From Zizania palustris (taxonomy: Eukaryota; Streptophyta; Magnoliopsida; Poales; Poaceae): a stretch of DNA of 64,000 bases. The stretch covers positions 54,489,318 to 54,553,317 of the forward strand of contig JAAALK010000081.1 of the NCBI GenBank assembly GCA_019279435.1. Reading direction: 5' to 3'. How positions within the stretch are numbered: the stretch's first letter is position 1; the number at the start of each line of letters is the position of its first letter. The translations under genes were made by a program, and so were the position numbers. Shown in pieces: positions 45,360-55,346 of this stretch. The notes under the pieces are model-generated. The model saw only the letters and a program-made list of their open reading frames with translations. It did no database searches and was not told the origin of the DNA.

Positions 45360-46734
45360 GATATTTTGAGTCAGTTCATTTCTTTCTTCTTTACTTTTTT
45401 CTTGAGTCTTTTTGTGTGTGTTCATTTCATACATATTCACATATCACACTTTTGAGCCTGCTTCTGTTATATGATTGAACTGCTTTACTTATTCTAGCTG
45501 GTACACGCTTTTGAATACTTGTCAATGATCATGCTTTGGTTCAGTTCACTTGATATGTCTGATATCTGTCATATGCATGGCTTTTATGCTTTAAACATGA
45601 AAAATGATCACCATTGCTTCCGGTAACTAGCATGTGTAGGCTGAGTGCTTTTGCTATCTGTTACATACCTTGTAGCTAGTTCATCACATAGATGCAGATA
45701 TGCAACTTGGACATCTTTATGCTTTAACATGGAAAATGTGCTATAAAAATGATAAAAATCAAAATGAATGAAAATTTCATGCCTTTTTATGCTTGAGTTG
45801 AAAAGATCCAAGTGGGTTTGCCTTGTCGCATTGCATTGTTCTGGACTGCTTACCATAGCACTTTGGTATGAACTAGGACAGTGTAGTGTATGCCAAGACC
45901 AATGTCTTAAGCTTCTGATGGTCCAGTTCTGGCCTAGGCTTGACTTGGTCGGTTAGCATAAGGTTTGACATGCAAATAACCCTTGGCAAAAATGAAAAAG
46001 GAAAATGAAAAAGCCTGAAAATTAAAAAGACAACAAGTTTGCTGAAGCATTTTGTTTCGGACAAAGCTTATCTTGGTAGATATCAGTTAGCTTCTGCATC
46101 TCATGTTTTACCTTGCTTGTTAACTGGAAAATGTGGTGATGCCTTTGTTTGCAAAAACTGAAAAATGCGTGCTAATGACTTTCTTTAGATATCATCTGTT
46201 GCACTGATCATGTCATGTGTCTTAGACAGTGTGTCTTTTGCTATACTTGTTAGATGTTGTAATTGCAGTCAATCATATCTGAGAAGCATGCTTTCTACAC
46301 TCCACCTGCACCCCAGTTGCATTCATTGCATATTTTGAGGAGGAGTTGCATTTCAGGGGGAGTCAGTGTCGTTTTAGAGTGCTTGATGAGTTCACTTGTC
46401 AACAAGGGGGAGAAATTTTGGTATAAGAGTTTAAGGGGGAGTTTTGGCTTTCTCTGGGATTTGTTTCAGGGGGAGTTTTTGTCCCGTTTGTCCTTACACT
46501 TTTGATATCCTTGTTGATGTTTCTGAGACTGCACTCGTTTTGAGCTTTTACTTTTGGTTAACCATAATGACCGTTTCTTGCTTTTGTTCGGCTTTTGGTC
46601 ATTAGGGTTAAACTTTTACTTTATTTTCTTCTTCTCTGTTTCTTGTGTTTTGTTTTCGTGTTTCCACAGTTGTTCACAGGTACTGAAGAGCAGATGAAGT
46701 GAAGTGTTGACAATGCACTCATCAAGGGGGAGAT
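45360..46734 (+). other. E4 3' untranslated region with repeated polypurine motifs
   Basis: The region is non-coding and similar to 9914-11140 of E5. Motifs agggggag occur at about 46356, 46405, 46432, 46468 and 46724, and the last abuts the LTR as the polypurine tract. An extra ~40 bp with one more motif (around 46445-46480) is present compared with E5. No env-like gene is seen. Confidence 0.75.
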
Positions 46735-48570
46735 TGAGGAGCCATGTTGTATAGCGTGGGCCTCATGGCTCCAGATGTGATGAGTCATTGTCAACGATAG
46801 TCAAAGAGGACTGAAAAGAGAGAGAAGATCTGTTGCGTCTGGGCCGCGTGTGACTCAGGTACACGGGCAGCGAGCGACTGTCGGGCAGAGGGGCCGCGAA
46901 GTCGGGTTGGCCCAATCCGGGTACATGGGCTAGGAGCAGTAGAGGATCCACTGGACTGTTGACTGGGATTGACTCAGGTACACGGGCGGCGAGTGATTGC
47001 CCGGCTGAGGGAGCCGCGGAATCGGGCCGGCCCAATCCGGGTACCCGGTGCGAAGACGGTGGACGCTTTGTCAGTTTCGGCGCAAAACTGACGACCGTTG
47101 ATTTCGGATCTGACCGTCCTGAGGCGATGCCGTAGCTGCTACGAAAGCTCCGCATCAGGACAAGTTACCTTTATTTAGGTTTTTACTATTTTGCCTTTAG
47201 GCCTACAGTCTGTCAGTCGAGTCTGTAAAAAACCCTAAGGGCATTTCGGTCTTTTCCATTTTTATTCAGCGTCTGTAAAAAACCTTAGGGGTATTTCTGC
47301 ATTTTTCCATTTAATGGGCTGCCTATAAATAGACCCCAGTATCCTAGGGTTAGGGGGAACCCTTTTGAAGAAATCACTTTACCAATTCTGAAATTTCGTG
47401 GGTCACTTTTTCTCTGAGTTCCTCGTTTCTCCGCCGCCGGCATTTGTTCTGCTATGATATCGCCGCCGCTGTGATCGCCTCCTATCTTCTCTGGGCGTTG
47501 TTTTTCTCCAGCCGACTCACTTGTTGTCCAGAATTTTTTTTATTCTCTATGTTCTCGCCATCGGTATTCTGGATGTGGAGTCATGTATTTGGGTTGCCTC
47601 GTTTTGCGTATCTAGCTAGTTTATATCTATGTGCGCCAGCATAGTTCTGGTCTTGAGTTTCTTCCTGGTTGATCTTAATTTTTATATGCCTTGCGCCTAG
47701 TGTTGAAGAGGCAAAATAGCTCCTAGGGCTCTAGGCTTCTGGTTCTAGCATTTCTTGCCAACAGGCTATGCATTTAAGTCTTTTCAGAAGCAATCCTTAG
47801 CTAGCTTGCGGCTGCCAGTTTTCTAGCGTGTGTGTGCAGAAGTTTTTTCTCTGCTCCCGAGATGCATAGTACACAGTATCAACCTCTAGTTTTTTGATAG
47901 TATATTTCTGGATTCATGAGCAGAGCTACTGTTTGCTAGCTGTCTTGTGTCAGGCACGAATTTTTTTTCAGAGGAATACTTGAGTATCTTGTTTTTTGGA
48001 GTAATGCAGAGATCTCAGCAAACTGAATACTCTTTGTTGTTTTTTGGTGAACAAAACGAAATCATACACGGTAAGTTTCTCTGAATGCTTAGTATTTGAT
48101 TAAATCACTTCCAGTAATTTTTTTTAGATTGCATTCAGGATTTTGTTGATATATCTCTGTACGTTATTCAATCTCTTGAAGCACTTTATTTTTAGACTAT
48201 GATATGCATATACATTGATTCATCCATGTGCTCCAAGTGCATGCCATATGTTTGTTTAAATACAAGTGAATCGTGATATTTGATTACTGTCTACACATAT
48301 GTGTGAAGTATGAGTTTGATCAAATGTGTGTTGAATCTAATGCCTGATCTGTGAGTAGTCTTTTAATCTGCCTATAAGCACTGTTTTGGTGTCTTTTCAG
48401 TTAGGACACCAGTCATTTTTAGGCTAGATTATTTTTAGTTCTATTGATCTGTTTTACTTTTAGCTGTTTATTTGTTGAGGTGCGTTGGGTGTTGGGAGCA
48501 GGCCATCGATTCGAAAGAATTTTTTTGGCGCCCATTCAGCCCCCCCCTGGTCGCTACTTTCGGTCCTACA
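46735..48570 (+). repeat. E4 3' LTR (1836 bp)
   Basis: TGAGGAGCCATG to GGTCCTACA, nearly identical to the 5' LTR apart from a 24-bp deletion (after 48018) and scattered substitutions, mostly transitions. Confidence 0.93.
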
Positions 48571-49893
48571 GACGCTGCCATTACCTATGTCAATTTCTTC
48601 CAAGGGATCGGCCGACGCAAAACCTTGCTCTGATTTTTCTACTTCGCTAAAGTCCTCGATGGCCTTGGCAATACCATCTTTATTAGACCGATACTGCTCC
48701 ACCCGAGACTTTAGCCAATCTAGATTATCCTTGCTAGACATGACTACTAATACAAAAATAGCCATGCTACTCCAGCCGACTTTACAGACACTGGTACAAA
48801 CCGTCCTTCGGATACACTGACAAAGTCATAATCTGAAAGATCTCTACCTGATAGACACTCTACCTTGTTATGGACGGCGTCGACTGATGTATGATACATC
48901 GACCAATGCTACTTGGGCCGAAGTATCCACGGGGATGACTTCTATCTCATCGCTGTCCCACTGTATCAGGCAATGGTGTAGAGTAGAAGGGATGCAACAG
49001 TTCGCGTGAATCCAGTCGTGCCCGAGTAACACGCTATAATTACCTTGTACGTCGACGACGAAGAATGATGTCGGCAACGTCTTGTTGCCCACCATCAACT
49101 CCATAGAGAGTACTCCCTTGGCCTCGGAGCTCTCGCCGCTGAAGCCGTTGAGCATCAAGTTAGTATTCTTCAGGTCATCTTCGTCCCTGACAAGTTTCTT
49201 TAACAATGAATAAGTCATTAGGTTAACAGTGGCGCCGCCGTCGACGATCATCCGGGAAATCGGCTTCCCATCGATGTGGCCTCTAACATAGAGGGGCTTC
49301 AAATGGCGAGCCGAGTCCTCGGGCTTCTCGAAGATGGCGCTGCGTGGACCGAGGTTCAACTGAGCGACCTCGGCCTCGTCCCGCGGTAGAGCGAACTCGG
49401 CAGGCAGCGTGACGATGTTGATGTCCATCACCTGGGGTGCGGGTCCCTCAAAGATGGGCGAGTAGTCGTCGTCGAGCATGTCGTCCTCGTCATTGCTTGG
49501 ACTAGGGCCCGGGTTGGTTACCTCAACTGGCTTCTCTCTCCATACCTGCTTAATGGCTGGCCGAGGCTGGATTTCTTCGAAGATAGCATCGCGCTTGGCC
49601 TCAGCTACCTTCTCGTGCATCTCCTGTGCCCGTAGCCTTTGTAGGCATCGTTTCTGTGATTTGGACATGCCCGGAGGAGCCCAAGATGGCTGCGGCTTGG
49701 TACCTGGAGCTACTGTTTGACTCCTGTTAATTCTAGCCGAAGTGTGCCCTTCGGCCTTGGCCACCCCGTGTTCGAGGAGGGCTTCGCTGCGAACCCCGTT
49801 GGATGGATCGGCCTCGTTCGGCCAATCGAACCAAGCTTCGGTGTGGAGCCCGGCCGAAGCACGCGGCTTACCTTCGTCAGCCCTCGGCGACAA
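48571..49893 (-). pseudogene. E3 protease region
   Basis: Minus strand. From about 49893 the frame (MSPRADEGKPRASAG...) runs to a TGA at 48868. The protease active site appears as IVDGGATVNLM, the DGGA variant typical of Tat elements, preceded by LYVRGHIDGKPISRM. It is followed by SFFVVDVQGNYSVLLGHDWIH and a Cys/His-containing segment. Then comes a broken linker (48571-48765) with NLDWLKSRVEQYRSNKDGIAKAIEDF, interrupted by E4. The protease would cut the Gag-Pol polyprotein. Confidence 0.83.
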
Positions 49894-50015
49894 AGTCTTC
49901 GGGATTCGGACTTCCTAAGACCCAACTCTAATAGTTATGGCTTCGGACTTCCTGACATCGGCCTCCGCGTGCTCGCACCCTTCGACTTCGCTCTGCAGGG
50001 TCTGATTCGGAGGTA

Positions 50016-52606
50016 TCACAAATAGTCTGTGGACGACCCCCCCTCCGCTGCGTCTGTTTGCCACTGCCATTCACAATACTCCAAAGGAAAACAAGGCATA
50101 GGGTTAATCTGCGGAGGGTACCCTGCCCCAAATACGTACGGAGCCCACGGGGTCCCCGCCCAGTCATACGGTGGAGGCATCGGAGGCTCTAGCGGCCTCG
50201 GCCACTGCGAGCCGAACCCGTCACCTGGAGGGGGGTTCGGCCAAGTCGAAGGTGTCTCCGACCATACCAGCGAAGGATCCTGCCAGGCCGGAGGTATGTT
50301 CGGCCAGTGCGGGCCGAAGCCCCCCATCGGAGAAGTCTAGTGCGGTGCGGGGTCCAACCATTGGGGGTCGAAGTTGTTGTATAGGGGACCCGACCACTGG
50401 GGCTTGAAGCTGTTGTATGGGGGGTTCGACCATTGCGGTTTGGAACCACCGTGTGGAGCATCAGGCCATTGTGGCCCGAAGCCCTCGTGCGGAGTGTCAG
50501 GCCATTGTGGCCCGAATCCCTCGTGCGGAGGGTTCACTGACTTCGGCCCAAAGCCATCCTTCGAAGGTCTTGGACCCTTCGGCCGTTTTAACTTGGTCTG
50601 CGGACCTGCCTCTTTGGCCCTCCTCTTATGCTTGTTCAACATCATGTTATATGTCACCTTCGGCCTCTTGCGATCCTTAGCCGAAGGGGCATTGATGTTC
50701 TGTTTCCACACTCCTACCTCGGGGTTCTTTGGTACAAGTGTGCGAGTGCGCGGTTCTCCAATAATCACATCTTTCCCATTAGCAGACTTGGCATGTTCTG
50801 GCCGAATCAACACCTTTTTCTCGCCGAGGTCGACGGCGTTGACTGGAAAAGGATCTTTATCCAGCTTCATCTTTGGATCATGGTCTATTTTCAATCGTCC
50901 TTCTTCTATGGCCGATTGTATCTGCCATCAAAAATCATTGCAATCATAAGTGTTATGAGAATGTGAATCATGCCACTTACAGTATGGATGATTCTTTAAT
51001 TCGTCAGCAGGTCGGATAACTTGACCCTTAGGTAACCTGAGAAGCTGGCTCTTTTAGAGGAAATCAAATATTTTATCACATTTAGTTACATTGAACGAGT
51101 ACTTGACCACATTAAGTCTATTCTTTGTGGGGATGGTCGTAGTTCGGAGCAAGTGGCAGGTTTGTTTTTAATGTTTTTAACCCATTCGGCCGCGTACATG
51201 TCGGCTGAATCCTCCTCCTCTTACTCCTCCTCATCAAAGCGTTCCATGATGTGGATTTCAGCCCTAGGCTTGCTAAACGTTTTAATAAATTTCTTATCTT
51301 TGGCTCGGCCTTCCTGGACCAGAGCCTGCTGTAGAACTTGGTTAACTTCTAAAAAGTTTTGGTTATCTAACCTTTCTTTAAGTTCGGAACGCAACCCATT
51401 AAAAGCTAATTCCGCTAAGTCCCTTTCTGAGATATTAAGACTAAAGCATCGGTTTCTAGTATCCCTGAAACGCTTAATATACTTAGAGGTGCTCTCACTA
51501 GATTTTTGCTTGACCGATGTCAAATGCGAAAGCCTAAGTTCTGTTTCACCCGTGTAGAAATAATCATGGAATTTCCTTTCTAAATCGTCCCACGTGTTGA
51601 TGGAGTTCGGCGGGAACGCCGAAAACCAAGTTAAAGCTGTGCCGGATAGCGAGAGGGAAAATAGTCTAACCTTTAGGGCATCTATCCCGCTAACCTCTCC
51701 ACACTACGCCAAAAATTGACTAACATGCTCTAGTGTGGTTCTGCTACCCTCGCCATCGAATTTAGTGAACTCAGGGATCCTATAGCTGCGGGGGTAGGGT
51801 ACTGTATCAAGATGATCGGGGTATGGTTTGCGATAAACCCTAACCCGTCCCTTGGGCACGAAGCTGGCACACTCCCTAAACAGTGTGCGGACCCGCTCAT
51901 CTATATCATCTTGGTAGTTTGTTTGCATGCGCCTCTCATATGGGGGTGCGATACGCGGTGGGATATCGGCGTGTCGGCCATGTGCTTCTTCCCTACGCGC
52001 TATTTGTACAACGTGCTCGTGTCCGGGTGCCTGCGCGTGTGGTGCGGGTAGCGCGGGTATTGGCGCAGGTGTTGTGTGGTATGCAGTATTAGTTTGACCA
52101 TAGGTATAATGATTGGTCTTGTCCATAAGTGATGAGGCTGGAGACATGTTTGTCGGAGGTGCACTAGCTATAGGAACCGGGGGTACGGCCTCAGTGAAGC
52201 CGAACCTTCTAAGAGTTGCCTCTACTTGGGAGCTGAATGCCGAATCTAAACGGTTGGCTAACGAAGCGCTAACGGCCTGATCTACTGATGCGGCTATTTT
52301 TTGCTCAATTTCTAAAGAAGATAAACGAGGCTATACCGATGTTACCTAGACCTAAGAGAGGTCGGGGGTGACGATGTCGCGCTTGACGAAGCCCGCGCGT
52401 GTCTTGATGTAGCCCCCAAGCATCATGTCTTGGAGCGCTTTTAACTTTGCCTCGATCTCTGCTCGGTCTGCTGCGGGGATATCTTCAAGTGTAGGTGACA
52501 ATATGTTGCGGTTGTCGATATCCGCGCCTCCTATTGTGTCCATTGGCGGTGTAGACGTAGTAGTTGATGTAGATGTACCGGTGGCTGATGTAGACGTACT
52601 CATCAT
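50016..52606 (-). pseudogene. E3 gag
   Basis: Minus strand. From the ATG at 52606 it reads MMSTSTSATGTST, then a conserved N-terminal block shared with E6. A stop near 52352 is followed by DQAVSASLANRLDSAF. The capsid region begins with PYPRSYRIPEFTKFDGEGSRTTLEHVSQF, broken near 51704, then VKQKSSESTSKYIKRFRDTRNRCF (retrotransposon-gag type). A CxxHx4Hx4C knuckle (YCKWHDSHSHNTYDC) lies at about 50940-50988. The C-terminal part is a Pro/Trp/Gly-rich repeat region. Several frame breaks make it inactive. Confidence 0.8.
50200..50580 (-). repeat. Repeats in E3 gag C-terminal region (PQW repeats)
   Basis: About eight units of roughly 45-51 bp encode variants of GFGPQWPDPPHE. The units around 50460-50530 are nearly identical. 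They stay in multiples of three, which fits past selection for an open frame. Confidence 0.65.
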
Positions 52607-52620
52607 GTTGGCGTAGCTCT

Positions 52621-52644
52621 CCCCAGCGGAGTCGCCAAAAAGTG
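52621..52644 (-). promoter_or_regulatory. E3 primer binding site
   Basis: On the minus strand, after the LTR end, TTTGGCGACTCCGCTGGGG is complementary to a tRNA 3' end with CCA. It is the same site as in E6 with one change. An Arg-type primer is possible; the isotype is not certain. Confidence 0.6.
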
Positions 52645-53089
52645 TGTTGACACAGAAATGTGCCCCCGCACTTGGGTCAGTTCGACGATCCAAAAGTGCA
52701 CGGATACATAGGGATGGGCCTAAGCGTGACATGGCACCGACGTCGCGTTCCGACTACCCGTAATAGTGATAAGGGGGGTGGAGTCGCCAGGCAACTAGAT
52801 TACACAAAATAACCCAATTAGCCGAAAAAGATAGTTTAAATAGAATAAAATCAGCAAACTAGTCAGAGCCTGTCTGGTTCGAAGCCTGGTGCGAAGGGTG
52901 CACCGAAGGGTACCTTCGGCGTCTGATGCGAAGTGCTCCGCCGAAGGGTGCTTCGGCGTTCGGAGTGATCTGATCAAAACTGAGCTCCAAACAGATCCGG
53001 ACGCGACAACTACCTCCAAATAGTGGGGTTCGGAGCGAAGCCTCTAGTACAGCGAAGTACGAAACAATGACTCGGGGCCGCGCGCTGGC
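52645..53089 (-). repeat. E3 5' LTR, truncated (445 of ~1470 bp)
   Basis: Plus strand start TGTTGACACAGAAATG. It matches the first ~450 bp of 32446-33917 and then changes abruptly into E7 copia sequence. The last shared bases are tggc (53086-53089), which also open the copia segment. Confidence 0.9.
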
Positions 53090-53555
53090 TGTCGTTGCTT
53101 TATCCTAAAACGTGGAAATTTGGACAAATTTGAGTCGCGTTCTTCTGACGGGATTGTTTTGGGTTACACTACTCATGGTTATTCTTATCGTGTTTACAAT
53201 TTGAAAACTAACACTGTCATTGAGTCATGTGATGTGACTTTTGATGAATCAACCCCCTTTGTTAGTTCCACTTTTGAACAGGCAAACGAACATGACATGG
53301 AGCAGACCATCTTCGAAGAAGAAGATCCCAGAGATTTCGAGGATGAACCCCTACTACCCTCGACATCAACCCCTGAAGCCGACCCCGCTTCGACCACTTC
53401 GGCACAAAGTCCCGAAGCAACTATTTCGACATCGGTCATGTTGGACCACTCCAACGCAGAAGTTGAGGGGGATACTGCATCCCGCCGTGAGGCTCCACAT
53501 CATGTTCAAAGGATGCATTCTCCCTTGTAGATCATTGGTGATCTTGATCAAAGGG
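53086..53555 (+). pseudogene. Second copy of E7 pol linker (duplicate of 23957-24426)
   Basis: The segment from GCRCFILKRGNLDKFESRSSDG to IIGDLDQRV matches 23957-24426 at a constant offset of 29129 with only a few differences (for example lcytt against lgytt). It lacks the rest of the copia gene on its left, where the E3 LTR is joined. It encodes the end of integrase and the acidic linker of the copia polyprotein. It is a duplicated fragment, not a separate insertion. Confidence 0.9.
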
Positions 53556-53575
53556 TGTTGGCATAAAAGATTACG
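53472..53575 (+). repeat. Left copy of ~104-bp direct repeat flanking E8
   Basis: From atactgcatcccgccg to aaagattacg. The same sequence recurs at 60859-60962 with one difference that I saw (t/c at 53519/60906 approximately). The repeat spans the copia linker end and the first 20 bp of the E2-type LTR. It is far too long for an integrase target duplication. Confidence 0.9.
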
Positions 53576-54011
53576 TCTTCTAGCCCACAGCCCATGTCTG
53601 TTCGCCTTCCACAGGCCACCGCCCTATATATTCTCACGCCAGCCACTTCTAGGGTTAGGTTTTGCTTTGTTGCATCTACACTGTTGTGTTTGGATCCCGC
53701 CTCTTGCACCGGACCGATTGGCTGCTGCATTGGCGTTTGTGAAACCTCACCTTATCTTCGTTTGTCTGTGATTTGGCATTCGATTTGTATCCTTCCTGTT
53801 CTTGCTTGTGTTCTTGGGTTCGTTTGCAGGAATTAGCCTTCGTGGCGAGGTCAATCGCGTTCTGCGTGGTTGATAACCAACGGAGACAGTGGTGTAACGA
53901 TTGCAAGGTTTTGATCCGCCGGACCGGAGCCTTGGATCGCCAACGTCGAGATTCTCCACCAACCCAAGTTTATCCTTTACCTAGCGGAAGATCGGGACCA
54001 ATCCCCCATCA
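53572..54011 (+). repeat. E8 5' LTR, 5'-truncated (440 bp)
   Basis: It matches 60419-60858 with about five substitutions in ~435 bp. TATA-like tatatattc near 53630. It ends ..CCCATCA, with the primer site two bases later. Confidence 0.87.
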
Positions 54012-54013
54012 GT

Positions 54014-54026
54014 TGGTATCAGAGCT
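54014..54026 (+). promoter_or_regulatory. E8 primer binding site
   Basis: TGGTATCAGAGCTC, complementary to the initiator methionine tRNA 3' end, follows the LTR by two bases. Confidence 0.85.
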
Positions 54027-55346
54027 CAGATTTCCCGTTAGGTAATCTCGATCTGCTTTTGTTTTACCCAGAGTCCAGAAAACCGCACCAAAAAAAAATT
54101 CCCCACCGAGAACCCATTTGTGCCTTGCGATTTTAATTTCAGTTTTAACTTTGTTGAGTTCGTGTTCTTGGTCGAGTCTTGTTGCTGGTTTAGTCATCCC
54201 TCTGTGTCGTTTGAGTAGTAGTTGTTCTTGTGTCTCAGAAAAAATTCCCCACCGAAACCCCCCTTCCGCAACCCTACTTGTTTTCCACATCGACTCTTTG
54301 TGACCCCCCTTCAGTAAAACAGGCATAACTTTTCGCTCGTTTGGCAGAAAAATCTGAAATTTTTTGAGCGTGTTCCTGACCCGATTTGGGTGGGTACCCT
54401 AACCGGCTATGCCGGTTAGCCCTCACCAAACTCGCCAAAAAAATCAGGAAGATAAAGAAAAAAATTGGACAAAGTTTTTGCTCGCCGGACAGCGAACTTG
54501 TTTGAATTTTTGTGAGCCACATCCCACCTCAGTTGTAGGTGCCAATTTTTGTGGTTGTATCTCTGGTCATCCTTGTTCAAAAAAAATAGAGTGAAAAAAA
54601 AAGGAGAAAAAAAAATAAAAAAAAAGAGAGAAGCGGTCCTGTTTTGTTGCTTGTCCGAACTCTTGTCCGAACTCCTGTCCGAACACTTGTCCGATCTGAG
54701 GCAGGCATTGGCTGTTTGTTGCTTGTCCGATCTCTTGTCCGAACTCCTGTCCGAACTCTTGTCCAATCTGAGGCAGTCTTTGGCTGTTTGTTGCTTGTCC
54801 GATCTCTTGTCTGAACCTTTGTCCGAACTCTTGTCCGATCCCTTGTCCGATACGAGCAGCAGCAGAAGAAAAAAAAATTTGCACATACCCTTGTCCGATC
54901 ACTTGTCCGATCTCTTGTCCGATCCCTTGTCCGATCTATAGAGAGCTGATTTTGACCTGTTTTTGCTTCCTTTTTTATTTTTGGGCACATAGTTTCCCTC
55001 TATTGCTTGAACTTTCACTTTGGGAGCACTACGGTCAGCAACTTTGACGAGTACTAGGGAATACTTATTGAACTTGGTTTAACTGTTATTATTATCGCTA
55101 ATCCTTGCTACTCACTTTGCCTTCCAAGCTACACCTTTCTCTTGGTCAGGACAGGTTCATTTCTTGCAATTGTACACCACCCTCCACTTGGTTCATCACC
55201 TGTAGGCCGGTGACCTCACTGCGGCGTGGTAAGAACACTTGCAAGCGTGGGTAAGGTGCTTGACGGATTGCTTCCACCCCACACCCACCACCCCACCTAG
55301 CTGTTTTACATAGGATTATTCTTTGTTGATTTATCTTTTCACTAAC
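54027..55346 (+). other. E8 leader with TTGTCCGA repeat array
   Basis: A 1.3-kb untranslated leader. At about 54650-54935 the word cttgtccga (with ..actc or ..tctc) recurs roughly twenty times at 13-bp spacing, grouped in larger ~78-bp units that include gaggcagtctttggctgttt. An A-rich tract lies at 54583-54635. Frames in this array are by-products of the repeat. The rest is unremarkable. Confidence 0.75.

Larger units (their letters stand above)
37484..48570 (+). mobile_element. E4: nearly intact Ty1/copia SIRE-type element (family A)
   Basis: This is the only element with both LTRs complete. Target duplications GACGC flank it perfectly (37479-37483 and 48571-48575). Its two LTRs differ at roughly twenty positions plus one 24-bp deletion, so the insertion is young by the standards of this window. 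It lies inside E3, in the stretch between protease and reverse transcriptase. Gag-pol carries three TAG codons and a gag/pol frame change, so it is not autonomous. Confidence 0.95.
32446..53089 (-). mobile_element. E3: Ty3/gypsy Tat-type element (family B), split by E4
   Basis: The minus-strand element consists of 32446-37483 and 48576-53089; the middle is copia E4 plus its target duplication. It has the 3' LTR (32446-33917), integrase, two RNases H, reverse transcriptase, protease, gag, primer site and a 5' LTR that is cut off at 53089. It inserted into the E2 reverse transcriptase (left target candidate CTAAC, 32441-32445). The right target site is absent because the 5' LTR is truncated at a rearrangement junction. 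Confidence 0.9.

Noticed and set aside
54650..54935. CRISPR-like array
   Set aside because: There are no constant-length unique spacers between the repeats, and the setting is a plant retrotransposon leader.
54416..54990. Frames of 110-156 codons on the minus strand of the E8 leader
   Set aside because: They read the TTGTCCGA array (repeats of SDKSSDK and similar) and an A-rich tract, with no start context or conservation.
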